Assembly (NCBI GenBank): GCA_009777915.1
Contig: WRKV01000008.1
Coordinates: 1-34,715 of the forward strand
DNA: 34,715 nucleotides
From: Bacteroidales bacterium
Lineage (GTDB): Bacteria; Bacteroidota; Bacteroidia; Bacteroidales; P3
Direction: 5' to 3'
In this document: positions 7,342-15,351 of the stretch, in pieces
Numbering within the stretch: position 1 is the stretch's first letter
Layout of the letters: every line of letters begins with the position of its first letter
Notes under the pieces: model-generated
Databases searched by the model: none
Told to the model about the DNA's origin: nothing
What the model saw: the letters and a program-made list of their open reading frames with translations, nothing else
Position numbers and translations under genes: made by a program

Positions 7342-9513
7342 CTAAAAACTTACACTAATTTTGAAATTCAAGCGTCGTGAAGTAAGATAATTCGACACAG
7401 CATATTGTCGATTACTAAAATCTGAAATCCATAAATACGAAATCGTGTTATTCATATCAAACAAATTAAAAATTTCTGCACTTAGCCAAAGAGTGCCTGT
7501 TTTAAGGGCTTTCACGTGATATGAGAATCCTAAATCCACTCGACGATAAGGGGGCAAACGAAAATCTTTTCGCTGTTGAAACGCTTCAAAATTTTTCAAT
7601 GCATTGGGTGAACCATACGGCAAACCCGTACCAAACACGAGATTCAAGTGTGCTTTGAAATTATCGTTCGTTCTCAAATAATCTTGAAAAAACAAATTAA
7701 AATTTATACGTTGATCGGTCGGACGAGGAATATATGCTCCGCCGGCAATACTCTCTTTTGTACTCATAATCGACAAACTCGCCCAAGACTCAGCACCTTT
7801 AATCACTTCACCTGCCAAGCGAAAATCAATTCCGGTAGCGTAGCCTTTTCCGATATTTTCTGCCAAATAGCGAATGCGAACATTATCAATTTCGTAAGGA
7901 ATTAAATTGCTCAAAGCCTTGTAATACGCCTCAGACGTGAGTTTGAACGGACGATTCCAAAGTGTCAAATAATAATCCGCACCACCTACAACATGTATCG
8001 AACGTTGCGATTTTATATCCGCATTCAAATGCCCGTCCAAATCTCTCAACTCTCTGTAAAATGGGGTTTGATAATAGATTCCCGATGCAAATCTGAACGC
8101 CCAATTGACCCAATTTTTCGGTGCATATGTCAACGAAGCACGCGGACTAATTAAAAATTCGTTATTGAAATCCCAATACGACACTCTGAATCCTGCAACT
8201 ACAGCCAATTCCGGAGAAACTTCAAAATTGCTTTGCAAAAATCCTTGATAGCGATTCGTTATCAAATGATGATTCGCTTGGTAAACATTTTGCAATAAAG
8301 GAGGACGTGATGAAGGATTTGAAATCTCCGGAAAGCCCGGTGGATTGGGCAATGTAAACCCTGCCGAGTCTACAATTTTCCATTCGTTCAGATAATCCAA
8401 AATATCCTCGCGTTGAAATTTTGCACCCCATAGCCAATAAGTTTTTTCAGTCAAATATCGCCCGTGATAATTCGCATTGTAGATAATCGCATTCAATTCA
8501 TTTCGAGCATGATTGAGAAAGGTTCCTATGCCCATTAATTCGCCGGAATCTACTTCGTCATCACCACCAACTTCATTCAACCAATACTGCCCTAAAATAT
8601 CAAAAAATTCGCGTTCGACCGTTTGGTATCCCGAAATAGTAAAACGATGTTGCATATTCACATGAGGTCTGTACGTTGTTGAAAAAGCCCCGAAAACACT
8701 GTTAAATCGGTCGATTTCTTGACCTTCGAAATGAATGTAAAGCCCCATCGGACTGTTGACAGTACCGAACCTCGAACGTCTTGATGTTGGCACAAATTCA
8801 TATTTATTCAGTGCGATATTTCCCAAAATATCGAATTCCCAAAACGGATTCGGCGTATACAAAACATAGGTTTGAATATCCGTAAACGACGGTCGATAGT
8901 CGCCTTGCGTAGGTAAAGAATTCAACAGATATTGATTGGATTTATGTCGAACGCCCATCAATCCTTTCCATTTTTGATTATTCGAAGCACCTTCCAAATG
9001 TGCTGAAGCACCTAATAAATCTAATGATACAGAGCCTGCAAATTGATTCGGACGTTTGTATCGAATATCCAAAACCGACGCCATTTTATCGCCATATTTA
9101 GCATCAAATCCACCTGCCGAAAACTGCACCGTAGAAACCAAATCAGGATTGATAAAACTCAGTCCTTCCTGCTCTCCCGAACGAACCAAAAACGGTCGAA
9201 AAATTTCGATATCATTCACATAAACCAAATTTTCATCGAAATTTCCACCTCGAACAGCGTATTGCGAACTCAATTCATTGTTGGACGCAACACCCGGCAA
9301 AGTCTTGATTAACGCCTCAATACTGTTGTTTGCAGAAGGTAAATCTTTTGCAGAAATAGTGCTGATAATTCGAGGATTATTGGTTAGCCGTCCACTACGA
9401 ATTTCCGGACCCATGATATCTCGAACAAGGGTCGTATCCTGTGTTTGAGCCATCATCAACGAAAAACTCAACAGGCAAAAAATCGCTGTCAAAAAAATTT
9501 GGTTACGGTTCAT
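7342..9513 (-). CDS. TonB-dependent outer-membrane receptor
   Basis: A 723-residue outer-membrane receptor with a signal peptide ([23 protein letters not shown]), a plug domain beginning near residue 45 ([62 protein letters not shown]) and a large beta-barrel ending with aromatic/hydrophobic LNFKISVSF, the usual C-terminal barrel signature. The substrate cannot be read from sequence. Unlike many Bacteroidota receptors it has no N-terminal carboxypeptidase-like domain; that domain is encoded by the preceding gene, whose last 11 bases overlap this start. No SusD-like partner is present. Confidence 0.92.
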   Translation of the reverse strand: MNRNQIFLTAIFCLLSFSLMMAQTQDTTLVRDIMGPEIRSGRLTNNPRIISTISAKDLPSANNSIEALIKTLPGVASNNELSSQYAVRGGNFDENLVYVNDIEIFRPFLVRSGEQEGLSFINPDLVSTVQFSAGGFDAKYGDKMASVLDIRYKRPNQFAGSVSLDLLGASAHLEGASNNQKWKGLMGVRHKSNQYLLNSLPTQGDYRPSFTDIQTYVLYTPNPFWEFDILGNIALNKYEFVPTSRRSRFGTVNSPMGLYIHFEGQEIDRFNSVFGAFSTTYRPHVNMQHRFTISGYQTVEREFFDILGQYWLNEVGGDDEVDSGELMGIGTFLNHARNELNAIIYNANYHGRYLTEKTYWLWGAKFQREDILDYLNEWKIVDSAGFTLPNPPGFPEISNPSSRPPLLQNVYQANHHLITNRYQGFLQSNFEVSPELAVVAGFRVSYWDFNNEFLISPRASLTYAPKNWVNWAFRFASGIYYQTPFYRELRDLDGHLNADIKSQRSIHVVGGADYYLTLWNRPFKLTSEAYYKALSNLIPYEIDNVRIRYLAENIGKGYATGIDFRLAGEVIKGAESWASLSIMSTKESIAGGAYIPRPTDQRINFNLFFQDYLRTNDNFKAHLNLVFGTGLPYGSPNALKNFEAFQQRKDFRLPPYRRVDLGFSYHVKALKTGTLWLSAEIFNLFDMNNTISYLWISDFSNRQYAVSNYLTSRRLNFKISVSF

Positions 9514-10195
9514 ACGAATCCCAATCTCGTACGCGTTGTCGTTTTTTCTCTTCTTTTTGTTGGCTCCAAATTCGCAGGAATTGTGCCCACGCCAATGGAT
9601 TTAGCAAATTATTCGGTGCTTGTTGTCCGGCGTAATACAATTGGTCGGTTCTTTGTTGAATAAAATGTCTGTAATTCATGCCGGCATCCATTTTCGAATA
9701 TCTGGCACGTTCTCTCAGATCAGACAACAGCACATTTTTTCGTGCAATTTCAAAATCATCATCGGGAACATTCAAATTCAAAAATGCCTCTCGGAATTTT
9801 TCTTTGCTGGGCCACGGATAAACCACAGTAAGAGGCAACTCCAACGTGTCTCTTTGCATGGATTGATAGATGGTGTAGCGATCTGCCATGATGGTATCGG
9901 AAATTCTCACAGCAACAGAACGAAAGCCGATACTTGTAAATTCCAAGACATCTCCCACCAAAGTTGCGAATGAAAAAAATCCGTTTGCATCTGCCGAAGT
10001 TCCTCGATGTGAGCCTCTTACCGAGATATTGACGTATGGAATCGGTTTCAAATTTTCATTATCCATAACCACTCCGGCAATCTGTACCACGCGTCGAGGC
10101 GTCGGAACATCAGGAATAGTCTGCGAAACGGCAACATAACTGAACATTACCAAAAGTGCAAAAACGGTGATTGGTTTTATCTTGAGTGAAAACAT
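9503..10195 (-). CDS. Carboxypeptidase-like regulatory domain protein
   Basis: 230 residues with a signal peptide (FALLVMFSYVAVSQ) and then a carboxypeptidase-regulatory-like beta-sandwich (about residues 38-125: VVQIAGVVMDNENLKPIPYVNISVRGSHRGTSADANGFFSF..), as found at the N-terminus of many SusC/FecA-type receptors. The rest (about 130-230) is charged and helical and not recognised. The 3' end overlaps the TonB-dependent receptor by 11 bases, so the two products probably work together at the outer membrane. The promoter -7 box TATCTTTG ends only 4 bases before this ATG, so the message may be nearly leaderless. Confidence 0.88.
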   Translation of the reverse strand: MFSLKIKPITVFALLVMFSYVAVSQTIPDVPTPRRVVQIAGVVMDNENLKPIPYVNISVRGSHRGTSADANGFFSFATLVGDVLEFTSIGFRSVAVRISDTIMADRYTIYQSMQRDTLELPLTVVYPWPSKEKFREAFLNLNVPDDDFEIARKNVLLSDLRERARYSKMDAGMNYRHFIQQRTDQLYYAGQQAPNNLLNPLAWAQFLRIWSQQKEEKKRQRVRDWDSYEP

Positions 10196-10199
10196 TTGG

Positions 10200-10231
10200 C
10201 AAAGATACGTAAAATAATTGAATTAACCAAA
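10200..10231 (-). promoter_or_regulatory. Promoter of the receptor operon
   Basis: TTTG (10231-10228) and TATCTTTG (10207-10200) on the minus strand, 20 bases apart. The -33 element lies inside the T-tract of the rpmB terminator. Confidence 0.75.
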
Positions 10232-10260
10232 AAAAACGGCTGCCTACTTGACAGCCGTTC
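10227..10260 (-). terminator. Rho-independent terminator of rpmB
   Basis: AACGGCTG (10235-10242) and CAGCCGTT (10252-10259) form an 8-bp stem. On the minus strand it is followed by a run of eight T (10236-10229). It lies 17 bases past the rpmB stop codon. Confidence 0.85.
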
Positions 10261-10276
10261 GTTTTCTCGAGGTGCA

Positions 10277-10516
10277 TTACAAACGAATAATTCCGTTTTT
10301 ATCTGCTTCCAACAAACAAGCGTAGATGCCTTTTTTGTTAATCGAACGAATGGCTTTAGCCGAAACTCGGAGCGTAATCCACGCATCTTCTTCGGGTACA
10401 TAGAACTTTTTCGTTTGCAAATTCGGATAGAATTTACGTTTGGTCTTGATATTCGAATGCGAAACATGATTTCCGCTAATGACCTTTTTTCCGGTTAAAT
10501 CACAAATTCTTGCCAT
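10277..10516 (-). CDS. rpmB: 50S ribosomal protein L28
   Basis: 79-residue bL28 of the large ribosomal subunit. The family pattern is clear: ICDLTGKK, GNHVSHSNIKTKRKFYPNLQTKKFYVPEED and the INKKGIYACLLEAD C-terminal region. Only one cysteine remains of the possible zinc-binding set. It is transcribed alone, between its own promoter and a terminator; the rpmG and DUF4295 genes that often follow it in this phylum are absent here. Confidence 0.96.
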   Translation of the reverse strand: MARICDLTGKKVISGNHVSHSNIKTKRKFYPNLQTKKFYVPEEDAWITLRVSAKAIRSINKKGIYACLLEADKNGIIRL

Positions 10517-10548
10517 GATAATTTATCTTACTTGTTAAAATTGGAGTG

Positions 10549-10580
10549 CAAAGATACGACTTTTTTTTGGATTATGCAAA
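10549..10580 (-). promoter_or_regulatory. rpmB promoter
   Basis: TTTG (10580-10577) and TATCTTTG (10556-10549) on the minus strand, 20 bases apart. The leader is about 33 bases. Confidence 0.8.
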
Positions 10581-10616
10581 TTTTTTCGAAAAAAATGTTG
10601 TTTTTGAGTATTTTTT

Positions 10617-10646
10617 TTTGTTTTTAGATATTTTTTTGTATCTTTG
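10617..10646 (+). promoter_or_regulatory. pruA promoter
   Basis: TTTG (10617-10620) and TATCTTTG (10639-10646), 18 bases apart. The -7 box ends 25 bases before the pruA ATG. Confidence 0.75.
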
Positions 10647-10671
10647 CCGAAAAAATTAAATTCAAATTATT

Positions 10672-12303
10672 ATGAACAACGCAATTTTTAATTATCCGAT
10701 GCCCCAAAATGAGCCGGTTAACTCCTATGCTCCGGGCACACCCGAACGAGCGGCACTGAAAGCTGCTATCAAAGAATTATCTTCAAAAACCATCGACATT
10801 CCGATGATTATCGGCGGAAAAGAAGTCCGCACCGGAAAACTCGGAAAAGTGGTGATGCCACACAATCACAAACACGTGTTGGCAACCTATCACCAATGTA
10901 CGGAAAAAGAAGTGAAAATGGCAATTGATGCTGCCCTGAAAGCCAAGAAAATGTGGGCAGACATGCCGTTTGTGGACAGAGCGTCTATCATGCTCAAAAT
11001 CGCAGATTTGTTGGCGACGAAATATCGCTATGTTGTTAATGCCGCAACCATGCTCGGACAAAGCAAAAGCCCCTATCAAGCCGAAATTGATACGCCTTGC
11101 GAACTCATCGACTTTTTGCGTTTCAACGTGCATTTTGCACAGGAAATCTACCGCAATCAGCCGATTCACGGTGCATTGATGTTGAATCGTATGGAATATC
11201 GCCCGTTGGAAGGATTTATTTTGTCGGTTACACCGTTCAACTTCACGGCAATCGCCGGAAACCTCAACCTTGCTCCGGCTTTGATGGGCAACGTTTGTGT
11301 TTGGAAACCTTCCACAACATCGTTGTTTTCGAATTATTTCTTGATGAAAGTTTTTCAAGAGGCGGGTTTGCCCGATGGAGTCATCAATTTTGTTCCGGGT
11401 TCCGGAAATTTGATTGGCACGGTTTGCACGGATCACAGAGATTTCGCGGGGTTCCATTTTACCGGTGGTAATGTGGTTTTCAACAGTGTTTGGGAAAAAA
11501 TCGGAAAGAATTTGGCAAACTACAAATCGTATCCGAAAATCGTTGGCGAAACCGGTGGAAAAGACTTTATTTTTGCTCACGAGTCGGCTGATGTGGAGGC
11601 ACTTTGCGTGTCTTTGTTGCGTGGTGCCTTTGAATATCAAGGTCAAAAATGTTCGGCTTGTTCGCGTGCTTACATTCCGGAAAGCCTTTGGAAAGACGTC
11701 AAAACTCGCTTGGGAAAAATGTTGAAAGAACTGAAAATGGGTGGTGTCGAAAACTTTTCAAATTTCGTGAATGCCGTGATTGACGAGCCTTCTTTCGATA
11801 ATTGTATGAACTATATTGAACATGCGAAAAAAGCGAAAGATGCGGAAATTATTTTTGGTGGAAAAGGCAACAAGAAAAAAGGATATTTCATCGAACCTAC
11901 TGTAATTTTGACGACAAATCCGAAATATAAATCTATGGAAGAAGAAATTTTTGGACCAATTCTCACGATTTACGTTTACAAAAATGCCGACTACAAGAAA
12001 ACGCTGGATTTGTGCGACACCACGTCTCCATACGCCTTGACGGGCAGTATCTATGCACAAGATCGCGAGGCTATTTTAATGGCTGATGAAAAACTTCGCT
12101 ACGCCGCCGGAAACTACTACATCAATTGTAAATGTACCGGTGCTGTGGTGGGTCAGCAACCATTCGGCGGTGCACGTTCGTCCGGAACCAATGACAAAGC
12201 AGGGTCTTATCTCAATCTGATTCGTTGGACCAGTCCACGGACCATCAAAGAGCAACTTGTTTTGCCTACGGATTACAAGTATCCGTTTATGTTGAAAAAA
12301 TAA
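10672..12303 (+). CDS. pruA: 1-pyrroline-5-carboxylate dehydrogenase
   Basis: NAD-dependent oxidation of L-glutamate gamma-semialdehyde (P5C) to glutamate, the second step of proline breakdown, also used from arginine/ornithine; cytosolic. 543 residues, matching the stand-alone P5CDH group (no proline dehydrogenase domain). Seen: the nucleotide-binding region SVTPFNFTAIAGNL (185-198), WKPST, FTGG (263-266), general base Glu293 in VGETGGKD, catalytic Cys327 in GQKCSACSR, and EEEIFGPILTIYVY near the C-terminus. Transcribed alone from its own promoter to a bidirectional terminator. No putA or prodh is in the window. Confidence 0.96.
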   Translation: MNNAIFNYPMPQNEPVNSYAPGTPERAALKAAIKELSSKTIDIPMIIGGKEVRTGKLGKVVMPHNHKHVLATYHQCTEKEVKMAIDAALKAKKMWADMPFVDRASIMLKIADLLATKYRYVVNAATMLGQSKSPYQAEIDTPCELIDFLRFNVHFAQEIYRNQPIHGALMLNRMEYRPLEGFILSVTPFNFTAIAGNLNLAPALMGNVCVWKPSTTSLFSNYFLMKVFQEAGLPDGVINFVPGSGNLIGTVCTDHRDFAGFHFTGGNVVFNSVWEKIGKNLANYKSYPKIVGETGGKDFIFAHESADVEALCVSLLRGAFEYQGQKCSACSRAYIPESLWKDVKTRLGKMLKELKMGGVENFSNFVNAVIDEPSFDNCMNYIEHAKKAKDAEIIFGGKGNKKKGYFIEPTVILTTNPKYKSMEEEIFGPILTIYVYKNADYKKTLDLCDTTSPYALTGSIYAQDREAILMADEKLRYAAGNYYINCKCTGAVVGQQPFGGARSSGTNDKAGSYLNLIRWTSPRTIKEQLVLPTDYKYPFMLKK

Positions 12304-12308
12304 TCCAT

Positions 12309-12342
12309 AAAAAAAAGGGCTGCTTGGCAGCCCTTTTTTTTT
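12309..12342. terminator. Bidirectional terminator between pruA and rpsT
   Basis: GGGCTGC (12317-12323) and GCAGCCC (12327-12333) form a GC-rich stem, preceded by an A-run and followed by a T-run of more than eight bases. It works for convergent pruA (+) and rpsT (-). Confidence 0.92.
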
Positions 12343-12589
12343 ATTTGTTTGCTTGTTTCATCAATTTCGATTTCAAATTGGAGGCTTTGTTTTTGTGAAT
12401 AACGCCTTTTTTCGCCAACTTGTCGACTTTTTCGATAACGGATGATACCGTTTCAATCATCGCGGATTTTTCGGTCAAGGCACGGAAATCTCTCAATGAG
12501 TTACGCATAGTTTTTGCATACAAACGGTTAGATAGTCTCTTTTTTGCAGAAGAGCGGATGTTTTTTTTAGCTGATTTATGGTTTGCCAT
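12341..12589 (-). CDS. rpsT: 30S ribosomal protein S20
   Basis: 82-residue bS20, which binds 16S rRNA early in small-subunit assembly. A lysine/arginine-rich three-helix protein starting MANHKSAKKNIRSSAKKRLSNR, with the typical VDKLAKKGVIHKNKASNLKSKLMKQ end. It is downstream of tRNA-Glu on the same strand with no promoter of its own in the 56-base gap, so it is probably co-transcribed with the tRNA. It ends at the bidirectional terminator shared with pruA. Confidence 0.97.
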   Translation of the reverse strand: MANHKSAKKNIRSSAKKRLSNRLYAKTMRNSLRDFRALTEKSAMIETVSSVIEKVDKLAKKGVIHKNKASNLKSKLMKQANK

Positions 12590-12607
12590 AATGTTTTGTT
12601 TTTTTTG

Positions 12608-12631
12608 TAGAGGCGGAGATGACCGTCTCTA
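12608..12631. other. Hairpin between tRNA-Glu and rpsT
   Basis: TAGAGGCGG and CCGTCTCTA can form a 9-pair stem with one G-T (minus strand A-C) position around a six-base loop. No T-run follows on the minus strand, so it is not a normal terminator. It may guide separation of tRNA and mRNA. Confidence 0.4.
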
Positions 12632-12645
12632 TGTTATGATATTTG

Positions 12646-12719
12646 TACCCCGTAGGGGATTCGAACCCCTGATCTTCAGGATGAAAACCTGATGTCCTAG
12701 GCCTCTAGACGAACGGGGC
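12646..12719 (-). tRNA. tRNA-Glu (anticodon TTC)
   Basis: 74-base cloverleaf on the minus strand: acceptor GCCCCGT paired with ACGGGGT, D-arm GTCT..GGAC, anticodon stem TCAGG/CCTGA around loop TTTTCAT (anticodon TTC), T-arm AGGGG/CCCCT with loop TTCGAAT, discriminator A. The first acceptor pair is G-U rather than G-C. CCA is not encoded. rpsT follows in the same transcript. Confidence 0.95.
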
Positions 12720-12737
12720 GTAGGTTTTTTGAACGTA

Positions 12738-12765
12738 TCCGATTTGAGATTTTTTCAAAATCGGA
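12738..12765. other. Hairpin in the tRNA-Glu 5' leader
   Basis: Perfect 8-bp inverted repeat TCCGATTT (12738-12745) / AAATCGGA (12758-12765). It lies directly after the promoter -7 box, so the primary transcript would begin with a stem-loop 18 bases before the mature tRNA end. Possibly a processing element. Confidence 0.45.
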
Positions 12766-12768
12766 TTG

Positions 12769-12800
12769 CAAAGGTACGAATTTTTTTTGAATTGACCAAA
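12769..12800 (-). promoter_or_regulatory. Promoter of tRNA-Glu - rpsT
   Basis: TTTG (12800-12797) and TACCTTTG (12776-12769) on the minus strand, 20 bases apart. Confidence 0.8.
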
Positions 12801-12825
12801 TTTTGAGGCAATTTTTTCGTTTTTT

Positions 12826-13530
12826 TTACGTTTTATTCGCAGCAATCGACATAATCACACCCAAAACAATGCCCAGAATCGCAGCAAACAACACTTGCAG
12901 TTCACTCGGAAGAATAAACGTAATCGTGTGTGCCGGAATCCAAAACAACGGAATGGTTTTCATAAATACAAACTTCCATTGAACCGTCCAATTCATGGTT
13001 TGCAAGATATTTGAGAAATCAATTCGATGTGTGAAAAATCCTTTCAAGGTTCCGCCATACTGCACAATATGCGTATCGGTAATTTTATGAAACACCATAA
13101 AAACCGGAGCAAATATGCAGTTCATCATTAAACTGATCGAAAACGAACCCAACAATTTCATTCCCGTAAAATGGCTTTGCATCGCTGCAATCAACTGTCC
13201 TTGCTGATTAAACAGATAGTCTGTCAAAATCGGTGCACCGAATTTGAACACCATCATTGCGGCAGTAATTGCTACTCCGAGAAATCCCCAAACCACAGCA
13301 CGCGGAACAAGTCCGAAACCAACTTCATTGTAAACTCCTTTGCGAATGCGGAGTCCAAGCATTTCACCCATGGTGGCGAGAATGGCAAATTTTGCAAAAC
13401 CCATCAAGAAAGCATGATTTCCGGACACGACCTTAAACCATGTGTACAAACATTCGCTTACCACAAACGGTGCGAAAATCAGCACTAAAATCAATCCAAA
13501 AAGGATATCGGAAATCAGTGTTTTTTTCAT
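12826..13530 (-). CDS. Integral membrane protein, possibly Mpv17/PMP22-like
   Basis: 234 residues with about five hydrophobic segments (near residues 10-28, 42-60, 80-98, 130-150, 195-232). The C-terminal stretch FWIPAHTITFILPSELQVLFAAILGIVLGVIMS follows the spacing of the Mpv17/PMP22 signature (W-x-P...F-x-x-P...R/Q), but several diagnostic residues differ, so that assignment is tentative. It starts 5 bases after the M48 protease stop codon and is the last gene of the lipoprotein-protease unit. No function can be given. Confidence 0.75.
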   Translation of the reverse strand: MKKTLISDILFGLILVLIFAPFVVSECLYTWFKVVSGNHAFLMGFAKFAILATMGEMLGLRIRKGVYNEVGFGLVPRAVVWGFLGVAITAAMMVFKFGAPILTDYLFNQQGQLIAAMQSHFTGMKLLGSFSISLMMNCIFAPVFMVFHKITDTHIVQYGGTLKGFFTHRIDFSNILQTMNWTVQWKFVFMKTIPLFWIPAHTITFILPSELQVLFAAILGIVLGVIMSIAANKT

Positions 13531-13535
13531 CGGAA

Positions 13536-14489
13536 TTATCTGCGTCTACCGGTCGAAGTTGGTGCTACTGCATTCGGCGTACTTGTTGAAGAAGGTGTTG
13601 TTGCCGCAGGTGCTACCGTATTGGTTGCCGGAGCTGCGGTACTTCTTGCCGTTCTCGCACGCCTTCCTGTTGGTGCCGATAATGTTGACCCTTCGTGAGG
13701 TATGTAATACTTCATCGCCAAAGCGATGTTTTTCCGGTTTTCGTCAATCCGTTTTTGATTGGCAGGGTGAGTCGACAGAAAATCCGATGTAGATTTATTT
13801 CCCGACAGAGCCATCATTCTTTCCCAGAATAGAGGTGCCTCGTTTGGGTCGTAGCCCGCCATTGCCATAAAAATCATGCCGAGTTTGTCGGCTTCGTATT
13901 CGTGTTTACGACTATACGGCAAAATACCAAGGATGTTCGTACTGATACCAAAAGCCTGCAACGCCAGGTTTTGTGTGGATTCCGGTTGATTTGCCAATGC
14001 TACCGAAAGAGCAACACCGCCCATTTGCTGCATCAAGCCTTGTGTCATACGTTCGGAACTGTGATTGGCAACGGCATGTGCAATTTCGTGTGCCATCACA
14101 ACAGCAACGCCATCTTCGTTTCTACAAATCGGCATAATCCCTTCGTAAAACGCAATTCTGCCTCCGGGCATACACCATGCATTAACCGTAGGATCGGCAA
14201 TTAGAATGAATTCCCAGTTAAATTCTTTGATTTTTGCTTCCATTTTGTTTTCTCTCAAAAACGTTTCAACGGCTTGACTGATGCGACGTCCGGTGTTGTG
14301 GACCATTGCCGTATATTCGGCATGAGTGGAAATTTGACTTGATGCTCGAACTTCTTGAAACGATGTTGCAGACATCGTATTCAACATCGATGCAGGTACT
14401 AAAGCAAATTGTCGGCGTCCGGTGATAGGGACGGTTTTGCAACTGACTACAGCAGTAAACAAAAGGGTCAAAAAGATAAGCTTTTTCAT
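13536..14489 (-). CDS. M48-family metalloprotease lipoprotein
   Basis: 317-residue zinc protease of the LoiP/BepA/YcaL type, anchored as a lipoprotein (lipobox ending VVSC, Cys17) and so in the periplasm. Zinc site: HEIAH at 134-138 and Glu197 in SRKHEYEAD; also FYEGIMP and STHPANQKRI, typical of peptidase M48. The last 45 or so residues are low-complexity Ala/Thr/Pro/Ser with arginine clusters and end STGRRR, which is not part of the fold. Relatives degrade or refold misassembled outer-membrane proteins; the same role is inferred here. It sits 34 bases after the preceding lipoprotein gene and 5 bases before the membrane-protein gene. Confidence 0.93.
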   Translation of the reverse strand: MKKLIFLTLLFTAVVSCKTVPITGRRQFALVPASMLNTMSATSFQEVRASSQISTHAEYTAMVHNTGRRISQAVETFLRENKMEAKIKEFNWEFILIADPTVNAWCMPGGRIAFYEGIMPICRNEDGVAVVMAHEIAHAVANHSSERMTQGLMQQMGGVALSVALANQPESTQNLALQAFGISTNILGILPYSRKHEYEADKLGMIFMAMAGYDPNEAPLFWERMMALSGNKSTSDFLSTHPANQKRIDENRKNIALAMKYYIPHEGSTLSAPTGRRARTARSTAAPATNTVAPAATTPSSTSTPNAVAPTSTGRRR

Positions 14490-14523
14490 GGATTAGATTT
14501 TTTTTTGATTATCAATTATTTTT

Positions 14524-15261
14524 TTATTCCGATATTGGACTATACCACCAATGCAAACCGGAAATCACAGTATTTCTAAGGGTTCTGGTTCGTGATACCA
14601 AGATGCCATCGGTCTCTGAAATACTCCACACTTCTTCATAGACCTCATACACGATATTCCAACCTGCGTTAAGTTCTACATTCTCGAATACATTTTCGAT
14701 TTCGATATCTCTATAATCATCGTCAACGATTTCCGTATACAATCCGTCAAAGGTTACTTCTGCGGAGGCATACCAAAATTGTGCCCTTGATTGTTGTCTG
14801 ACAAATGAGGACGATCCTGTCGGACCCAGACCCTCCTGAACTTTGGCATAAAGGAAATAACCAACATGACCGGAAGAACCGGACGTAGACGAAAGTCCTA
14901 CAATATCTACCTGTGCTGCTTTTACGCTTTCATCGCTTATCGTTCCGGAGAATCTCAAATCATCTAAAAAATCAGCAAGATTTCTGAGAGAAGCGGCATT
15001 AACATCATCAGAAAGTGCTAACGTTGCGGTCGTTTTTCTAGCAAAATCAACCGTGCCAAAAGTTTGTAGAGCGTCGTCGATTTCTCTCGCTTGCACTCGT
15101 CTAACCGTTGATAAATAGTTGCCGAAATCCATCACTTCACTTGTGATATTGGCGAAAGCAGAGGAACTAACGGTTAAGATGGTAGGGTCTTCTTTTTTAT
15201 TACAGCTTGTTGTAACCATCATCGCTGTAAGAATCAATACTGAAACAAAAAACTTTTTCAT
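14524..15261 (-). CDS. Lipoprotein of unknown function
   Basis: 245 residues with a lipoprotein signal (MKKFFVSVLILTAMMVTTSC, Cys20). The mature part is acidic and mixed alpha/beta; the C-terminal half is rich in aromatic residues (AQFWYASAEVTFDGLYTEIV; SGLHWWYSPISE), suggesting a beta-rich domain. I recognise no family. It has no promoter of its own: the gap to the BACON lipoprotein upstream holds a strong hairpin, so its expression depends on transcription passing that hairpin. The M48 protease follows 34 bases downstream. Confidence 0.85.
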   Translation of the reverse strand: MKKFFVSVLILTAMMVTTSCNKKEDPTILTVSSSAFANITSEVMDFGNYLSTVRRVQAREIDDALQTFGTVDFARKTTATLALSDDVNAASLRNLADFLDDLRFSGTISDESVKAAQVDIVGLSSTSGSSGHVGYFLYAKVQEGLGPTGSSSFVRQQSRAQFWYASAEVTFDGLYTEIVDDDYRDIEIENVFENVELNAGWNIVYEVYEEVWSISETDGILVSRTRTLRNTVISGLHWWYSPISE

Positions 15262-15297
15262 AATTGCAGTTGTTTTTTTTGGTTAATAGTTTTTACA

Positions 15298-15328
15298 AAT
15301 AATGCGGCGGAATTTCCGCCGCATTATT
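15298..15328. other. Strong intercistronic hairpin
   Basis: Perfect inverted repeat AATAATGCGGCGGAA (15298-15312) / TTCCGCCGCATTATT (15314-15328) with a one-base centre. No T-run follows on the minus strand, so full termination is unlikely. It may be a partial terminator or RNA-stability element between two co-transcribed lipoprotein genes. Confidence 0.7.
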
Positions 15329-15351
15329 GTAAAAGTTGAGATAAAGTCTAT

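Noticed and set aside
10783-11646. 287-residue minus-strand ORF
   Set aside because: Antisense to pruA; Cys/His/Phe-rich shadow composition.
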